Assembly: GCF_032401055.1 (NCBI RefSeq)
Contig: NZ_CP135529.1
Location: forward strand, 186,001-250,000
Origin: Tardiphaga sp. 709
Lineage (GTDB): Bacteria; Pseudomonadota; Alphaproteobacteria; Rhizobiales; Xanthobacteraceae
DNA: 64,000 nucleotides
Direction of reading: 5' to 3'
Below, piece by piece: positions 17,591 through 26,656 of this stretch. A model generated the notes under the pieces. It saw nothing but the letters and a program-made list of their open reading frames with translations. It searched no databases and had not been told where the DNA came from. Both the position numbers and the translations under genes were made by a program. Within the stretch, counting starts at the first letter, position 1. The number at the start of each line of letters is the position of its first letter.

Positions 17591-19417
17591 ATGTGCGGCA
17601 TCGTCGGAATTTTGGGACGCGGTCCGGTTGCTGACCAGATCGTGGACTCGCTGAAGCGCCTCGAATATCGCGGCTACGATTCCGCAGGCGTTGCCACACT
17701 GGAAGGCGCGCATATCGATCGCCGCCGCGCCGAAGGCAAGCTGAAGAATCTCGAAGCCAAGCTCGGCAAGTCGCCGCTCGCAGGTCATATCGGCATCGGT
17801 CACACGCGCTGGGCGACGCATGGCAAGCCGACCGAAGCCAATGCGCATCCGCATGCCGCCGAAGGCGTTGCGGTCGTGCATAACGGCATCATCGAGAATT
17901 TCCGCGAATTGCGTCTCGAGCTCGAAAAGAGCGGCGCTAAATTCGCCAGCGAGACCGACACCGAAGTCGTCGCGCACCTCGTCAGTTTCTATCTGCAGAA
18001 GGACGCATCGCCGGTCGATGCCGTGAAGCAGGCGCTGCCGCGGCTCAGGGGTGCGTTCGCATTGGCTTTCGTGTTCAAGGATCACGACAACCTGATGATC
18101 GGCGCCCGTAAGGGCTCGCCGCTTGCAGTCGGCTACGGTGACGGCGAGATGTATCTTGGTTCCGACGCGATTGCGCTGGCGCCGTTCACCGACGACATTA
18201 GCTATCTCGAAGACGGTGACTGGGTGGTGCTGACCCGCAAGGGCTGCGAGATCCACGATGAATCCGGCAAGGTCGTGAAGCGCGACGTGCTGAAATCCGG
18301 CGCGTCGGCCTTCATGGTCGATAAGGCCAACTATCGCCACTTCATGGCCAAGGAAATTCACGAGCAACCCGAAGTCGTCGGTCACACGCTGGCGCGTTAT
18401 GTCGATCTGGCGAACGAGCGCGTTGCGCTGCCGATGACGCTGCCGTTCGACTTCAAGGACATCCAGCGCATTTCGATCACCGCCTGCGGCACTGCGAGCT
18501 ACGCGGGTTTTATCGCTAAATACTGGTTCGAACGCTTTGCGCGCGTGCCGGTCGAAGTCGATGTGGCATCTGAATTCCGCTATCGCGAAGCCCCGGTACG
18601 CAAGGGCGATCTGGCGATCTTCATCTCACAGTCCGGCGAGACGGCCGATACGCTGGCAGCGCTGCGTTACGCCAAAGAGCAGGGCATGCACACGCTCGCT
18701 GTCGTCAACGTCACGACCTCGACGATCGCGCGCGAGAGCGAGACCGTGATGCCGACGCTGGCCGGTCCGGAAATCGGCGTGGCTTCTACCAAGGCTTTCA
18801 CCTGCCAGCTGATGGCGCTGGCGACGCTTGCGATCGCGGCCGGCAAGGCCCGCGGCGAGCTGTCCGACGCCGACGAAGCCAAACTGGTTCACGGTCTCGT
18901 CAAGGTCCCCCGTCTGATGACCGACGCGCTGACGCATGAAGCTGCGATCGAGAAGCTGGCGCGCGACATCGCCAAGTCGAAGGACGTGCTCTATCTCGGC
19001 CGCGGCACCAGCTATCCGCTGGCACTGGAGGGCGCGCTGAAGCTGAAGGAAATCTCCTACATTCACGCCGAGGGCTATGCGGCCGGCGAGCTCAAGCATG
19101 GTCCGATCGCGCTGATCGACGAGACCATGCCGGTGGTTGTGATCGCGCCCTATGACCGGGTGTTCGACAAGACCGTGTCGAACATGCAGGAGGTCGCGGC
19201 ACGCGGCGGCAACATCATTCTGATGACCGACGCCAAGGGCGTGGAGGAGGCCACCGTGGACTCCATGGTGACCATCGTGATGCCGGACATGGACGCAGCC
19301 TTTACGCCGCTGGTCTATGCCGTGCCGGTGCAGTTGCTCGCCTATCACACGGCCGTCGTGATGGGCACCGACGTCGACCAGCCGCGTAATCTGGCGAAGT
19401 CGGTCACGGTAGAATAG
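17591..19417 (+). CDS. glmS: glutamine--fructose-6-phosphate aminotransferase (GlmS)
   Basis: GlmS makes glucosamine-6-phosphate from fructose-6-phosphate and glutamine, the entry step to amino sugars. The 608-residue product begins MCGIVGILG, with Cys2 becoming the N-terminal nucleophile after Met removal; this fixes the start, preceded by GGAGAG. The class II glutaminase domain (about 1-220) has HTRWATHGKPTEANAHPH; two SIS domains follow (about 285-430 and 455-595) with ACGTASYAG, SQSGETADT and the C-terminal DQPRNLAKSVTVE. It is downstream of glmU on the same strand, separated by a promoter-sized gap. Confidence 0.97.
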   Translation: MCGIVGILGRGPVADQIVDSLKRLEYRGYDSAGVATLEGAHIDRRRAEGKLKNLEAKLGKSPLAGHIGIGHTRWATHGKPTEANAHPHAAEGVAVVHNGIIENFRELRLELEKSGAKFASETDTEVVAHLVSFYLQKDASPVDAVKQALPRLRGAFALAFVFKDHDNLMIGARKGSPLAVGYGDGEMYLGSDAIALAPFTDDISYLEDGDWVVLTRKGCEIHDESGKVVKRDVLKSGASAFMVDKANYRHFMAKEIHEQPEVVGHTLARYVDLANERVALPMTLPFDFKDIQRISITACGTASYAGFIAKYWFERFARVPVEVDVASEFRYREAPVRKGDLAIFISQSGETADTLAALRYAKEQGMHTLAVVNVTTSTIARESETVMPTLAGPEIGVASTKAFTCQLMALATLAIAAGKARGELSDADEAKLVHGLVKVPRLMTDALTHEAAIEKLARDIAKSKDVLYLGRGTSYPLALEGALKLKEISYIHAEGYAAGELKHGPIALIDETMPVVVIAPYDRVFDKTVSNMQEVAARGGNIILMTDAKGVEEATVDSMVTIVMPDMDAAFTPLVYAVPVQLLAYHTAVVMGTDVDQPRNLAKSVTVE

Positions 19418-19568
19418 GCCGGCGAGCGGCAAGATTGTCGCAGGTGGCCGGTTTGGCCGCCTGGCGCCGTACAAGTGGCTTCCCCCGCACTGGCGAAATC
19501 CTGCTAGGATACCCATAAGGACTGACGGCGCGGTTTCGCGCGCCGCGCCAGATGGATTTGAAACGCTG

Positions 19569-20339
19569 ATGGAACGCCCCGATTTGCCGTTGACTCCGCC
19601 CGCTGGCGACCCGCCACCCGAGGCGCCGCGCGGCTTCATGGCCCGGATCCGCAACTATTTCCTCACCGGCCTGATCGTTGCCGGTCCGGTCGCGATTACC
19701 TTTTACCTCACCTGGTGGTTCGTCACCTGGGTCGATGCGATCGTGCGACCGCTGGTACCGGAGGCCTATCGGCCCGAACAATACCTGCCTTATGGCATTC
19801 CGGGCTCCGGCCTGATCGTCGCCTTCGTGGCGCTGACGCTGCTGGGTTTCCTCACCGCCAACCTGATCGGTCGTTCGCTGGTCGATCTCGGCGAAAACCT
19901 GCTCGGCCGCATGCCGGTGGTGCGCGCGATCTATCGCGGGCTGAAGCAGGTGTTCGAGACATTGTTCTCGGGGTCGGGATCGAGTTTCCGTAAAGTCGGT
20001 CTCGTCGAATTCCCGTCGCCGGGCATGTGGTCGATCGTGCTGATCTCGCAGCCGCCAAGCACCGAAGTGGCGAAGAGCCTGCCGGGGCAGGAGGAGCACA
20101 TCTCGGTATTCCTGCCCTGTGCGCCGAATCCGACCACCGGCTTTTTCTTTTATGTGCCGAAGAGCAAGATCATCGACATCGACATGTCCGCCGAGGATGC
20201 CGCGACGCTGATCATGTCGGCGGGCGTCGTCCAACCGGGTTCCGACTCGCAGAAGAAGATCGCGGCTTTGGCCGAGATGGCGAATGCGGCGCGGGTAGCG
20301 AATGCGCCGCCAGCGAAGCAGCCGGCTAGGGTGGATTGA
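19569..20339 (+). CDS. DUF502 family inner-membrane protein
   Basis: A 256-residue protein with two transmembrane segments (about 29-55 and 78-98) and a conserved soluble domain with GRMPVVRAIYRGLKQVFETL, then FRKVGLVEFPSPGMWSIVLIS and the VPKSKIIDIDMSAEDAATLIMSAGVV block, all diagnostic of DUF502. The family is widespread in proteobacteria and plants (COV-like) but lacks a firm biochemical role; trafficking or envelope maintenance has been suggested. It follows glmS by 150 bp on the same strand and might share its transcript. The N-terminal 20 residues are Pro-rich and cytoplasmic. Confidence 0.85.
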   Translation: MERPDLPLTPPAGDPPPEAPRGFMARIRNYFLTGLIVAGPVAITFYLTWWFVTWVDAIVRPLVPEAYRPEQYLPYGIPGSGLIVAFVALTLLGFLTANLIGRSLVDLGENLLGRMPVVRAIYRGLKQVFETLFSGSGSSFRKVGLVEFPSPGMWSIVLISQPPSTEVAKSLPGQEEHISVFLPCAPNPTTGFFFYVPKSKIIDIDMSAEDAATLIMSAGVVQPGSDSQKKIAALAEMANAARVANAPPAKQPARVD

Positions 20340-20388
20340 GGCGCCCACGGCTTCGTCGAATTCAACTGTCAAACAGGATGCCCCCACT

Positions 20389-20575
20389 GTCATTCCGGGG
20401 CGCGGCCGGCATTTGCCGGACGCGAACCCGGAATCTCAGCATGGGAATTTCCGACAGCGCCAAACATATCGAGATTCCGGGTTCGCACTACGCGACTGCG
20501 CCGCTTCGTGCGCCCCGGAATGACGAGCGTAGGGCGGGATTCCGGGTTCAGTCCGGCCCGCTTCGGACGGCCGTT
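20389..20575. repeat. intergenic palindromic repeat, ATTCCGGGG family
   Basis: The segment opens with TGTCATTCCGGGGCGCG and has the reverse complement, GCGCCCCGGAATGAC, near 20510-20524; inside are GAACCCGGAATC and its inverse GATTCCGGGTTC. A further half-unit (GGATTCCGGGTTC) follows to about 20575. The same modules occur at 36605-36709. It lies between convergent genes, as REP-like elements typically do, and may help end both transcripts. Confidence 0.85.
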
Positions 20576-20592
20576 TTGGCCATGACCGAGTT

Positions 20593-21231
20593 CTAGCTGG
20601 CTGCCGGACGGCGTCGTGACGTGCGTCGGTTGAAGCGGCGCCAGCCCCATACGATCAGCGCTTCCAGTCCGATCAACGTCGCCACGACGATCAGTCCCGC
20701 AAAGGCGGGGTCCGAATTATGGTCTCCGACCCAGAAGCCGAGGGCGAGCAGTGGCCCGGCCCATGCGAGACTGCCGATAAACGTTCCCAGCAGAAATCGC
20801 GCGAGGGGCACACCGAGCACCCCTGCGGGAATAGCCATATAGACCCTGATCACGGGCAGCGTCTGGCCGACCGCGAGGATCACGACCAGGTTGCGCTGAA
20901 ACGCACTCGCCGCACGCTGATAGCGGGCAGGCGTCAGCCCGATATAGGGACCGAAGCGTCTGACGAATGTCACGCTGCGCCGTTCTCCCAGGATCAGGCC
21001 GACGCCATACCAGCACAGCGAACCGGCCGTTGAGCCGATCGCGAGTGCGAGGATGGCCGATGCGAGGTCGCTCTGCTTCGCAGCGACAACGATGCCGATG
21101 ACCACGAATGCGACATAAGACGGCACGAACGGAAACAGTTTCTCGGCGATGCCAAGCCCGATGATCCCGACAGGACCAATGTGGACGCAATTAATCAGAA
21201 GATCGGCGAGTTCTGTCGCTATCGCGCTCAT
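20593..21231 (-). CDS. DedA/VTT-domain membrane protein
   Basis: A 212-residue polytopic protein of the DedA (VTT/SNARE-associated) family. The signature stretch runs from EKLFPFVPSYVAFVVIG through GSTAGSLCWYGVGLILGERR and the FQRNLVVILAVGQTLPVIRVYMAIPAGVLGV block, which includes the family's conserved Arg and the GxxxMxxxxF-like region. DedA proteins are lipid scramblases or flippases for phosphatidylethanolamine or undecaprenyl phosphate. Its ATG overlaps the TGA of the upstream pmtA (4 bp), so it is translated together with a phosphatidylethanolamine methyltransferase, which fits a job in phospholipid distribution. Confidence 0.85.
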   Translation of the reverse strand: MSAIATELADLLINCVHIGPVGIIGLGIAEKLFPFVPSYVAFVVIGIVVAAKQSDLASAILALAIGSTAGSLCWYGVGLILGERRSVTFVRRFGPYIGLTPARYQRAASAFQRNLVVILAVGQTLPVIRVYMAIPAGVLGVPLARFLLGTFIGSLAWAGPLLALGFWVGDHNSDPAFAGLIVVATLIGLEALIVWGWRRFNRRTSRRRPAAS

Positions 21232-21818
21232 TCTGCCACCTGGGCGACGGACCGGCGCCGCGTGATGCGATAGACCGAGGCCGGCGGAATGTTCATCAGC
21301 GCGCGACCGACACAGGACGCCTCGAGGCCGAATTGCTGGAGTTGCAGATGACTGATCGGACAGCGAACCCCGTAGGTGAACTGATACATCACGCCGTCGG
21401 ACCGAAGGCTGTTGAAAACACCGGCCAGGATCGCATCGACCTTGTTCTGTGCCATGTTCAGCAACGGAAGTCCGCTGACGACGGCGCCGAACGTCGCGGG
21501 TTCGAACACGTTTTGCGGCGCGATCCATGAAGCGTCCATCCACAGCACCCGCGCGCGCGGAAATCGTCGCTGCAACAGGCGCATGAAGTCCGAGCCATAT
21601 TCGATGAGCGTCAAATCGCCTTCCTTCACACCTTGCTTCAGCAGTGCTTTCGTAAAGACGCCGGTGCCGGGGCCGAGTTCGAGCACCTTGCCGGTCGCGC
21701 CGTTGATATCGCGGGTGATCATATTGGCGAGGGCAGACCCGGACGGTGCAATTGCTCCGACGGTTCGGGGGGCTGATGCGAGCGATCGGAAGAAGAGCAG
21801 GAGGCCGTTTGCAGTCAT
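21228..21818 (-). CDS. pmtA: phospholipid N-methyltransferase, Sinorhizobium type (PmtA)
   Basis: A SAM-dependent methyltransferase of 196 residues converting phosphatidylethanolamine towards phosphatidylcholine. The SAM motif VLELGPGTGVFTKALL, the acidic IEYGSDFMRLL loop, the VVSGLPLLN block and the C-terminal NIPPASVYRITRR match the Sinorhizobium-type Pmt, as opposed to the Rhodobacter type. The N-terminal RSLASAPRTVGAIAPSG is the usual membrane-binding lead-in. I start at the ATG at 21818; ATG at 21842 and GTG at 21848 are in frame. It overlaps dedA downstream and is followed on the same strand by a two-component system upstream of it in map order. Confidence 0.85.
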   Translation of the reverse strand: MTANGLLLFFRSLASAPRTVGAIAPSGSALANMITRDINGATGKVLELGPGTGVFTKALLKQGVKEGDLTLIEYGSDFMRLLQRRFPRARVLWMDASWIAPQNVFEPATFGAVVSGLPLLNMAQNKVDAILAGVFNSLRSDGVMYQFTYGVRCPISHLQLQQFGLEASCVGRALMNIPPASVYRITRRRSVAQVAE

Positions 21819-21956
21819 GTGAACTATCCATTGCAAATGCATCGACACCGACGGTCGCCGGCAGTGTCATGGTATGTGCAGTGGAGATTGAGCGAACATG
21901 ACGTGATGTCTTTGATGCTGCAATAAAGCGGCGACGATATTCAACGTGCATCGCTG

Positions 21957-23321
21957 CTAGCGTCGGGACCGCAAGCCGAAGGCCATGGTGACGCGCGTGC
22001 CGCCGTTCGGGCCGTCCTGAATATCGATCATGCCGTCATGGAGCCGAACGATCTCGCGAACCAGATTGAGTCCGAGGCCAGCGCCGCGCGAACCGCTATT
22101 GAGCCGGTAGAACGGCTCGAAGACGCGTTCGCGATCGCTCAGTGGGATGCCGGGGCCTTCATCGGTCACCGAGACCGAAGACGCGGTGACGCTGACGACT
22201 ATTTTTCCGCGACGTCCGCCGTATTCGATCGCATTGTGGATCAGGTTCGCGAGTGCGCGCTCCAGTGCTCCTTGATCTCCTGACAAAGGGGCCTGCTTCA
22301 CACCGCTCTCGAATGCGATTTCGTATCCTGCTGCGATGGCAAGCGGCGCAAGATCCGACGTCACATGCTGCGCGACCTCGACAAGGTCGATATCCGACTG
22401 CGGTGTGGCAGTCTGCTTCAACCGTTCGGTGTCCAGCAGTTGGTCGGCGAGCGTCGACAGACGGCGGACGTCCTCGAGCAAACGCGTCGTGTGCGGTCCG
22501 GGTTCGGTCGACTCGATCCGGGTTTGCAGGATGGCAATCGGCGTCCGCAATTCATGGGCGGCATCGACCAGAAACCGTTGGCGACGATCGAAGCCTTCGT
22601 CGAGGCGGCGCAGCGCGTCGTTGATGGCCACGACCAGCGGAACGATCTCGTTGGGCACCTGGTCCAGCGTGAGGCGCGCGCCGCGTTTGTCGGTGTCGAT
22701 CCGTTTGGCCTGCGCTGCCGCGTGGCCGAGACCGAGCAGCGCCCGCCTGACCACGATGGGCGTGGCGACGAGAGTCGTCAGGGCCATTACGGCGAGAATC
22801 GGCAGCACCACGCTGAGAAACAGCGTTGCGATGGCGGCGGCGAAGCGGTGCCAGGGCACGGTGCCTCCGGATCCGGTGAGAATTTGAACGCGGCCTGCGG
22901 CGCTGCCGACCCAGCGCATGCGGGCCGTTGCGCGCGGAGCATCGCCGATATTCCAGCCGAGGCGGGCTTGACCGACATCATCGAGCGCATCGCCAATGCG
23001 GGCGAATTCGGGCGGTACATGGCCTTGCGAGACGCGATTGCCGTTTTTGTCTCTGATGAGAAACCACAGTTCTGGCATGCTGGCGCGCTGCTGCGCCAGA
23101 GCGGGCGTGTTGCGCACGATCATGGCGCCGGCCTGGTCACGCGCGATGGCGTTCTCGATCACGCTAATGGTCTCGTCTTCGGGCTCCAGCGAGACGATAT
23201 AGCCGCCGCCCCACAACACACCCACGATGGTCAACACCAGTCCGGTCACCATCAGCGCCTGCAGGCCGACGAGGCGACTGACCAACAACCATCGCAATGA
23301 TTTGCGGCGAACTCGGTTCAT
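21957..23321 (-). CDS. sensor histidine kinase of an OmpR-type two-component system
   Basis: A 454-residue membrane kinase. Two transmembrane helices (about 17-40 and 160-188) bracket a periplasmic sensor of some 115 residues without an obvious family. HAMP-like residues follow, then HisKA with the phosphorylated His in VDAAHELRTP (H256) and an HATPase domain with the N box NLIHNAIEYG, G1 DEGPGIP and G2 RGAGLGLNLV. It overlaps the response regulator gene by 4 bp (ATGA). The periplasmic region reads WFLIRDKNGNRVSQGHVPPE and may sense an envelope signal. Adjacent pmtA and dedA are candidate targets, but this is inference from position only. Confidence 0.92.
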   Translation of the reverse strand: MNRVRRKSLRWLLVSRLVGLQALMVTGLVLTIVGVLWGGGYIVSLEPEDETISVIENAIARDQAGAMIVRNTPALAQQRASMPELWFLIRDKNGNRVSQGHVPPEFARIGDALDDVGQARLGWNIGDAPRATARMRWVGSAAGRVQILTGSGGTVPWHRFAAAIATLFLSVVLPILAVMALTTLVATPIVVRRALLGLGHAAAQAKRIDTDKRGARLTLDQVPNEIVPLVVAINDALRRLDEGFDRRQRFLVDAAHELRTPIAILQTRIESTEPGPHTTRLLEDVRRLSTLADQLLDTERLKQTATPQSDIDLVEVAQHVTSDLAPLAIAAGYEIAFESGVKQAPLSGDQGALERALANLIHNAIEYGGRRGKIVVSVTASSVSVTDEGPGIPLSDRERVFEPFYRLNSGSRGAGLGLNLVREIVRLHDGMIDIQDGPNGGTRVTMAFGLRSRR

Positions 23322-23992
23322 GGTGTGCGCTTGATGAGGTAGCCGATGCCACGAATGGCGTGAATTTCCACACCCGCGCTGGCGTCGGCCAGTTTGCGGC
23401 GGAGGCGCGAGACATGGGTATCGAGGGCGTTGGACTGGATTTCGTCGTCGAAGCCGTAGACCGCTTCTTCGAGGGTGGATCGAGCGACAGTCCGACCAGA
23501 GCGCCGCAGCAGCGTTTCGAGCACCAGCAACTCGCGACGCGGCAAAGTCATGGCGACACCGGCGACGCTCGCCTGGCGGTGTTCGGCGCTGTAGGTGAGG
23601 TGACCGAGTTGCAGGATTTCGGCCGGCATGTCGCTTGGCCGGCGCAGCACAGCGCGCAGCCTCGCCAACAATTCCTCGATCGCAAATGGCTTGCCGAGAT
23701 AGTCGTCGGCGCCGGTATCCAACCCGGCCACGCGATCGGCGAGGTCGCCCCGTGCCGTCAATACGATGACGGGCGCCTGCACGCCACTCGCTCTCAATTT
23801 GGGTATCAGCGAGAGCCCGTCGCCGTCGGGCAACTGGCGATCGAGCAGGATAGCTCCATAGCTGTTGGCGAGCAGGGCCTCCTCGGCCATGCCGATCGTC
23901 GCCACGCGGTCGACAACCATATCGTGGCCCTTGAGCGCAGCCGCGAGCGCCGCTGCCATTTCCGGTTCATCCTCGACGAGAAGCACGCGCAC
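23318..23992 (-). CDS. OmpR-family response regulator
   Basis: About 224 residues: receiver domain (about 1-115) with the acidic pocket VEDEP, phosphoacceptor Asp51 in LLDRQLPDG, Thr in VLTARGD and Lys in GKPF, then a winged-helix DNA-binding domain (about 125-222) with LPRRELLVLETLLRRSGRTV and VSRLRRKL. The proposed GTG start at 23992 is supported by AAAGGG seven bases upstream and gives the canonical opening MRVLLVEDEP; an ATG 21 bases earlier would add an atypical RRKGSC segment. First gene of the pair, overlapping the kinase gene by 4 bp. Confidence 0.93.
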   Translation of the reverse strand: MRVLLVEDEPEMAAALAAALKGHDMVVDRVATIGMAEEALLANSYGAILLDRQLPDGDGLSLIPKLRASGVQAPVIVLTARGDLADRVAGLDTGADDYLGKPFAIEELLARLRAVLRRPSDMPAEILQLGHLTYSAEHRQASVAGVAMTLPRRELLVLETLLRRSGRTVARSTLEEAVYGFDDEIQSNALDTHVSRLRRKLADASAGVEIHAIRGIGYLIKRTP

Positions 23993-24081
23993 GCAACTAC
24001 CCTTTCGCCTCAAGCCAAGTGTCGAACCTAGGTGGGGAACATTGCGTCAACGTTACGAACGACGTCGGAGATCCGAAGTAA

Positions 24082-26187
24082 CTATCCCGCACCGATCAAC
24101 GGGATCGCCTCATCGCGTTCATAGAGATACAGCAGGCAGCGCAGCGCCTCGCCGCGTTCGCCCGTGAGTTTCGGATTGTCCTGCAGGATCCGCAGTGCCT
24201 CGTCGCGGGCTTGCGTGATGAGCTGTGCATGGACTTCGGACCGCGCGATGCGGAAGCCGGGCATGCCGCTCTGGCGTGTTCCCAATACGTCGCCTTCGCC
24301 GCGCAGCTTGAGGTCTTCCTCGGCGATGCGAAATCCGTCGGTGGAGTCCTTGATCACCTTCAGGCGTTTGGTAGCGATCTCGCCGAGCGGTTCGCGATAG
24401 AGCAGGAGGCATGTCGACGCCTCCGAGCCGCGCCCGATGCGGCCACGGAGCTGATGGAGTTGCGCGAGGCCGAAACGCTCGGCATTCTCGATCACCATGA
24501 TCGTTGCGGCGGGGACATCGACGCCGACTTCGACCACCGTGGTGGCGACGAGGATCTGCGTCTCGCCGGCAGCAAAGCGCGCCATCGCCGCATCCTTTTC
24601 GGCGCCTTTCATCCGACCATGTACGATTCCAACCTTGTCGCCGAACCGCTGCTGCAGGCTCTCGAAGCGCTCTTCTGCATTGGTGAGTTTCGGGCCGTCC
24701 ATTTCGGACTCTTCCACCAGCGGCACGATCCAGTAGATCAGCTTGCCGTTGTCCACAGCGCGGCCGATGCCGTCGATGACTTCCTGCAGCCGGCTCGCCG
24801 ACATGGTGCGCGTCTCGATCGGCTGGCGGCCCGCAGGTTTTTCGCGCAGCTCCGAGATGTCCATGTCGCCAAAGTAAGTCAGCACCAGCGTGCGCGGGAT
24901 CGGCGTCGCCGACAGCACCAGCACATCGACCGCGCTGCCCTTGTTGGTCAGCGTGAGACGTTCGCGGACGCCGAAGCGATGCTGCTCGTCGACGACAGCC
25001 AATGCGAGCGCTTTGAATGCGACGTCGTCCTGGATCAGCGCGTGGGTGCCGACGATGAAGTCGATCTCGCCGGCGGCAAGCCGCGCGAGGATATCCTTGC
25101 GCTCCCGGCCTTTCTCGCGGCCGGTGAGGATGGCGACGCGCAGACCCGCGCGCTCGGCCAGCGGCGCGATGGTCTTGATATGCTGGCGCGCGAGGATTTC
25201 GGTGGGGGCCATCAATGCGGCCTGCTTGCCGACTTCCGCAACTGCTGCGGCGGCCAGCAGCGCCACGACGGTCTTGCCCGAGCCGACATCGCCCTGCAGC
25301 AGCCGCAGCATGCGCAGCGGCTTGGTGAGATCATCGGCAATGGCTGCGGTCGCCTGCTGCTGCGATTGCGTCAGCGCATAGGGCAGGGCGTCGATGATCT
25401 TGTGGCGGATGTGGCCATCGCCGGCATTGCGATCGCCGGCGGGACGGCGCAGTTGCGCACGCACCAGCGCCAGTGCCAGTTGGCCGGCGAGCAATTCATC
25501 GAAAGCGAGACGCGACCAGAACGGACCTTCCGGAAGGACATCTGTGATCTCGACCGGGATATGGACGCGCTGCAACGCCTCCGCCAGCGATGGGAACTTG
25601 CAGCGCCGGATCACTTCGGGGCTGATCCATTCCGGCAGTGCCGGCAGCTTGGTCAGCGCCTGTGCGATAGCCTTGCGCAGCGAGGTGATCGCGAGGCCCT
25701 GGGTCAGCGGATAGACCGCGTCGATGCCCGTGAGCTTGGCGAAGCCTTCCTCGTCGACCACGCGGTCCGGATGGGTGATCTGCAGCATGCCATCGAACAG
25801 CTGCGTGGTGCCGGAGACGTAACGCTTCTCGCCGACCGGCAGCAGCTTTTCGATCTGGCCCGGATAGGTCCGGAAATAGGTCAGGATCACCGTGCCGGTG
25901 TCGTCATGGGCATAGACCAGATGCGGCGCACGGGAGCGCCCGGGCGGCGGCTCGCGATGGCGATCGACGATGACTTCGAGGGTCACCATGGCGCCGATCT
26001 CGGCCTCGTTGATCTTCGGCCTGTCGCGGCGGTCGATCACGCTGACGGGGAGATGCAGCAGCAGATCGACGATGCGTGGCGTCTCGGCGCGGTCCAGCAG
26101 GAAGCGCAGCAGCTTGTCCTGCTTCGGCCCGATGCCGGACATGCTGGTGACCGGGACGAACAGGGGATTGAGCACTTCAGGGCGCAT
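24082..26187 (-). CDS. recG: ATP-dependent DNA helicase RecG
   Basis: RecG remodels stalled forks and Holliday junctions. The 701-residue product has the N-terminal wedge/OB domain (about 1-230) with LLHLPVSVIDRR, the helicase motifs I GDVGSGKT, II DEQHRFG, III LSATPIPRTL, and the C-terminal helicase lobe with VATTVVEVGVDVP and QLRGRIGRG, followed by the RecG-specific hook LKLRGEGDVLGTRQSG. The start ATG at 26187 begins MRPEVLNPLFVPV; a TTG codon precedes it. It is divergent from sdhE-mfd, so two helicases for fork and transcription conflicts flank one promoter region. Confidence 0.97.
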   Translation of the reverse strand: MRPEVLNPLFVPVTSMSGIGPKQDKLLRFLLDRAETPRIVDLLLHLPVSVIDRRDRPKINEAEIGAMVTLEVIVDRHREPPPGRSRAPHLVYAHDDTGTVILTYFRTYPGQIEKLLPVGEKRYVSGTTQLFDGMLQITHPDRVVDEEGFAKLTGIDAVYPLTQGLAITSLRKAIAQALTKLPALPEWISPEVIRRCKFPSLAEALQRVHIPVEITDVLPEGPFWSRLAFDELLAGQLALALVRAQLRRPAGDRNAGDGHIRHKIIDALPYALTQSQQQATAAIADDLTKPLRMLRLLQGDVGSGKTVVALLAAAAVAEVGKQAALMAPTEILARQHIKTIAPLAERAGLRVAILTGREKGRERKDILARLAAGEIDFIVGTHALIQDDVAFKALALAVVDEQHRFGVRERLTLTNKGSAVDVLVLSATPIPRTLVLTYFGDMDISELREKPAGRQPIETRTMSASRLQEVIDGIGRAVDNGKLIYWIVPLVEESEMDGPKLTNAEERFESLQQRFGDKVGIVHGRMKGAEKDAAMARFAAGETQILVATTVVEVGVDVPAATIMVIENAERFGLAQLHQLRGRIGRGSEASTCLLLYREPLGEIATKRLKVIKDSTDGFRIAEEDLKLRGEGDVLGTRQSGMPGFRIARSEVHAQLITQARDEALRILQDNPKLTGERGEALRCLLYLYERDEAIPLIGAG

Positions 26188-26365
26188 CAAACGACTCAGG
26201 ACTTGGGGTTCAGCAGGGTGACCACGGTATTTGCGAGAGTTGGATGCATTTCAAGGCGAAAGCAATGCGTTATGAGGTGCTGACAGGGGCGGAAGCGGAG
26301 GCTATATGAGCCTGCCCGGCACGTCCGGGCTTTCTGCGTTTGCGGGCTTTGGGCGGGATGGACAG

Positions 26366-26656
26366 ATGACGGGAACGACACGATCGAGCAATGGCCTGGA
26401 CGACCGCCGCAAGCGGCTGCTGTTCCGCTGCTGGCACCGCGGCACGCGCGAGATGGATCTCATTCTGGGCCGCTTCGCGGATGCCGAGATCGGCATTCTG
26501 GCGGACCTCGAACTCAAGCAGCTCGAAGACTTAGTCGGCCTCGAAGACCCCGAGCTTTATCCGGCTTTTGTCGGCGATACCCAACTGGATGAGCAGTACC
26601 GCACGCCGCTGTTCGAGCGCATCAAGCTGTTCCGGAATCTGGACAAGCCTCTATGA
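26366..26656 (+). CDS. sdhE: FAD assembly factor SdhE
   Basis: SdhE helps attach FAD covalently to the SdhA flavoprotein of succinate dehydrogenase. The 96-residue form begins MTGTTRSSNGLDDRR and contains the diagnostic RGTREMDLILGRF block (RGxxE motif), then a helical bundle ending in LFRNLDKPL. A longer version from the ATG at 26306 has a good GGAGG four bases upstream but its extra 20 residues are unlike the family, so I favour 26366. Its stop overlaps the mfd start (ATGA), indicating coupling to mfd. Cytoplasmic. Confidence 0.92.
   Translation: MTGTTRSSNGLDDRRKRLLFRCWHRGTREMDLILGRFADAEIGILADLELKQLEDLVGLEDPELYPAFVGDTQLDEQYRTPLFERIKLFRNLDKPL

Noticed and set aside
20389-20575. CRISPR array
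   Set aside because: The repeats are inverted palindromic modules, not direct repeats with regular spacers. No cas gene is in the window.
24211-26283. 690-codon plus-strand frame opposite recG
   Set aside because: Mirror of recG codons in GC-rich DNA. RecG carries all helicase motifs, the antisense product carries none.
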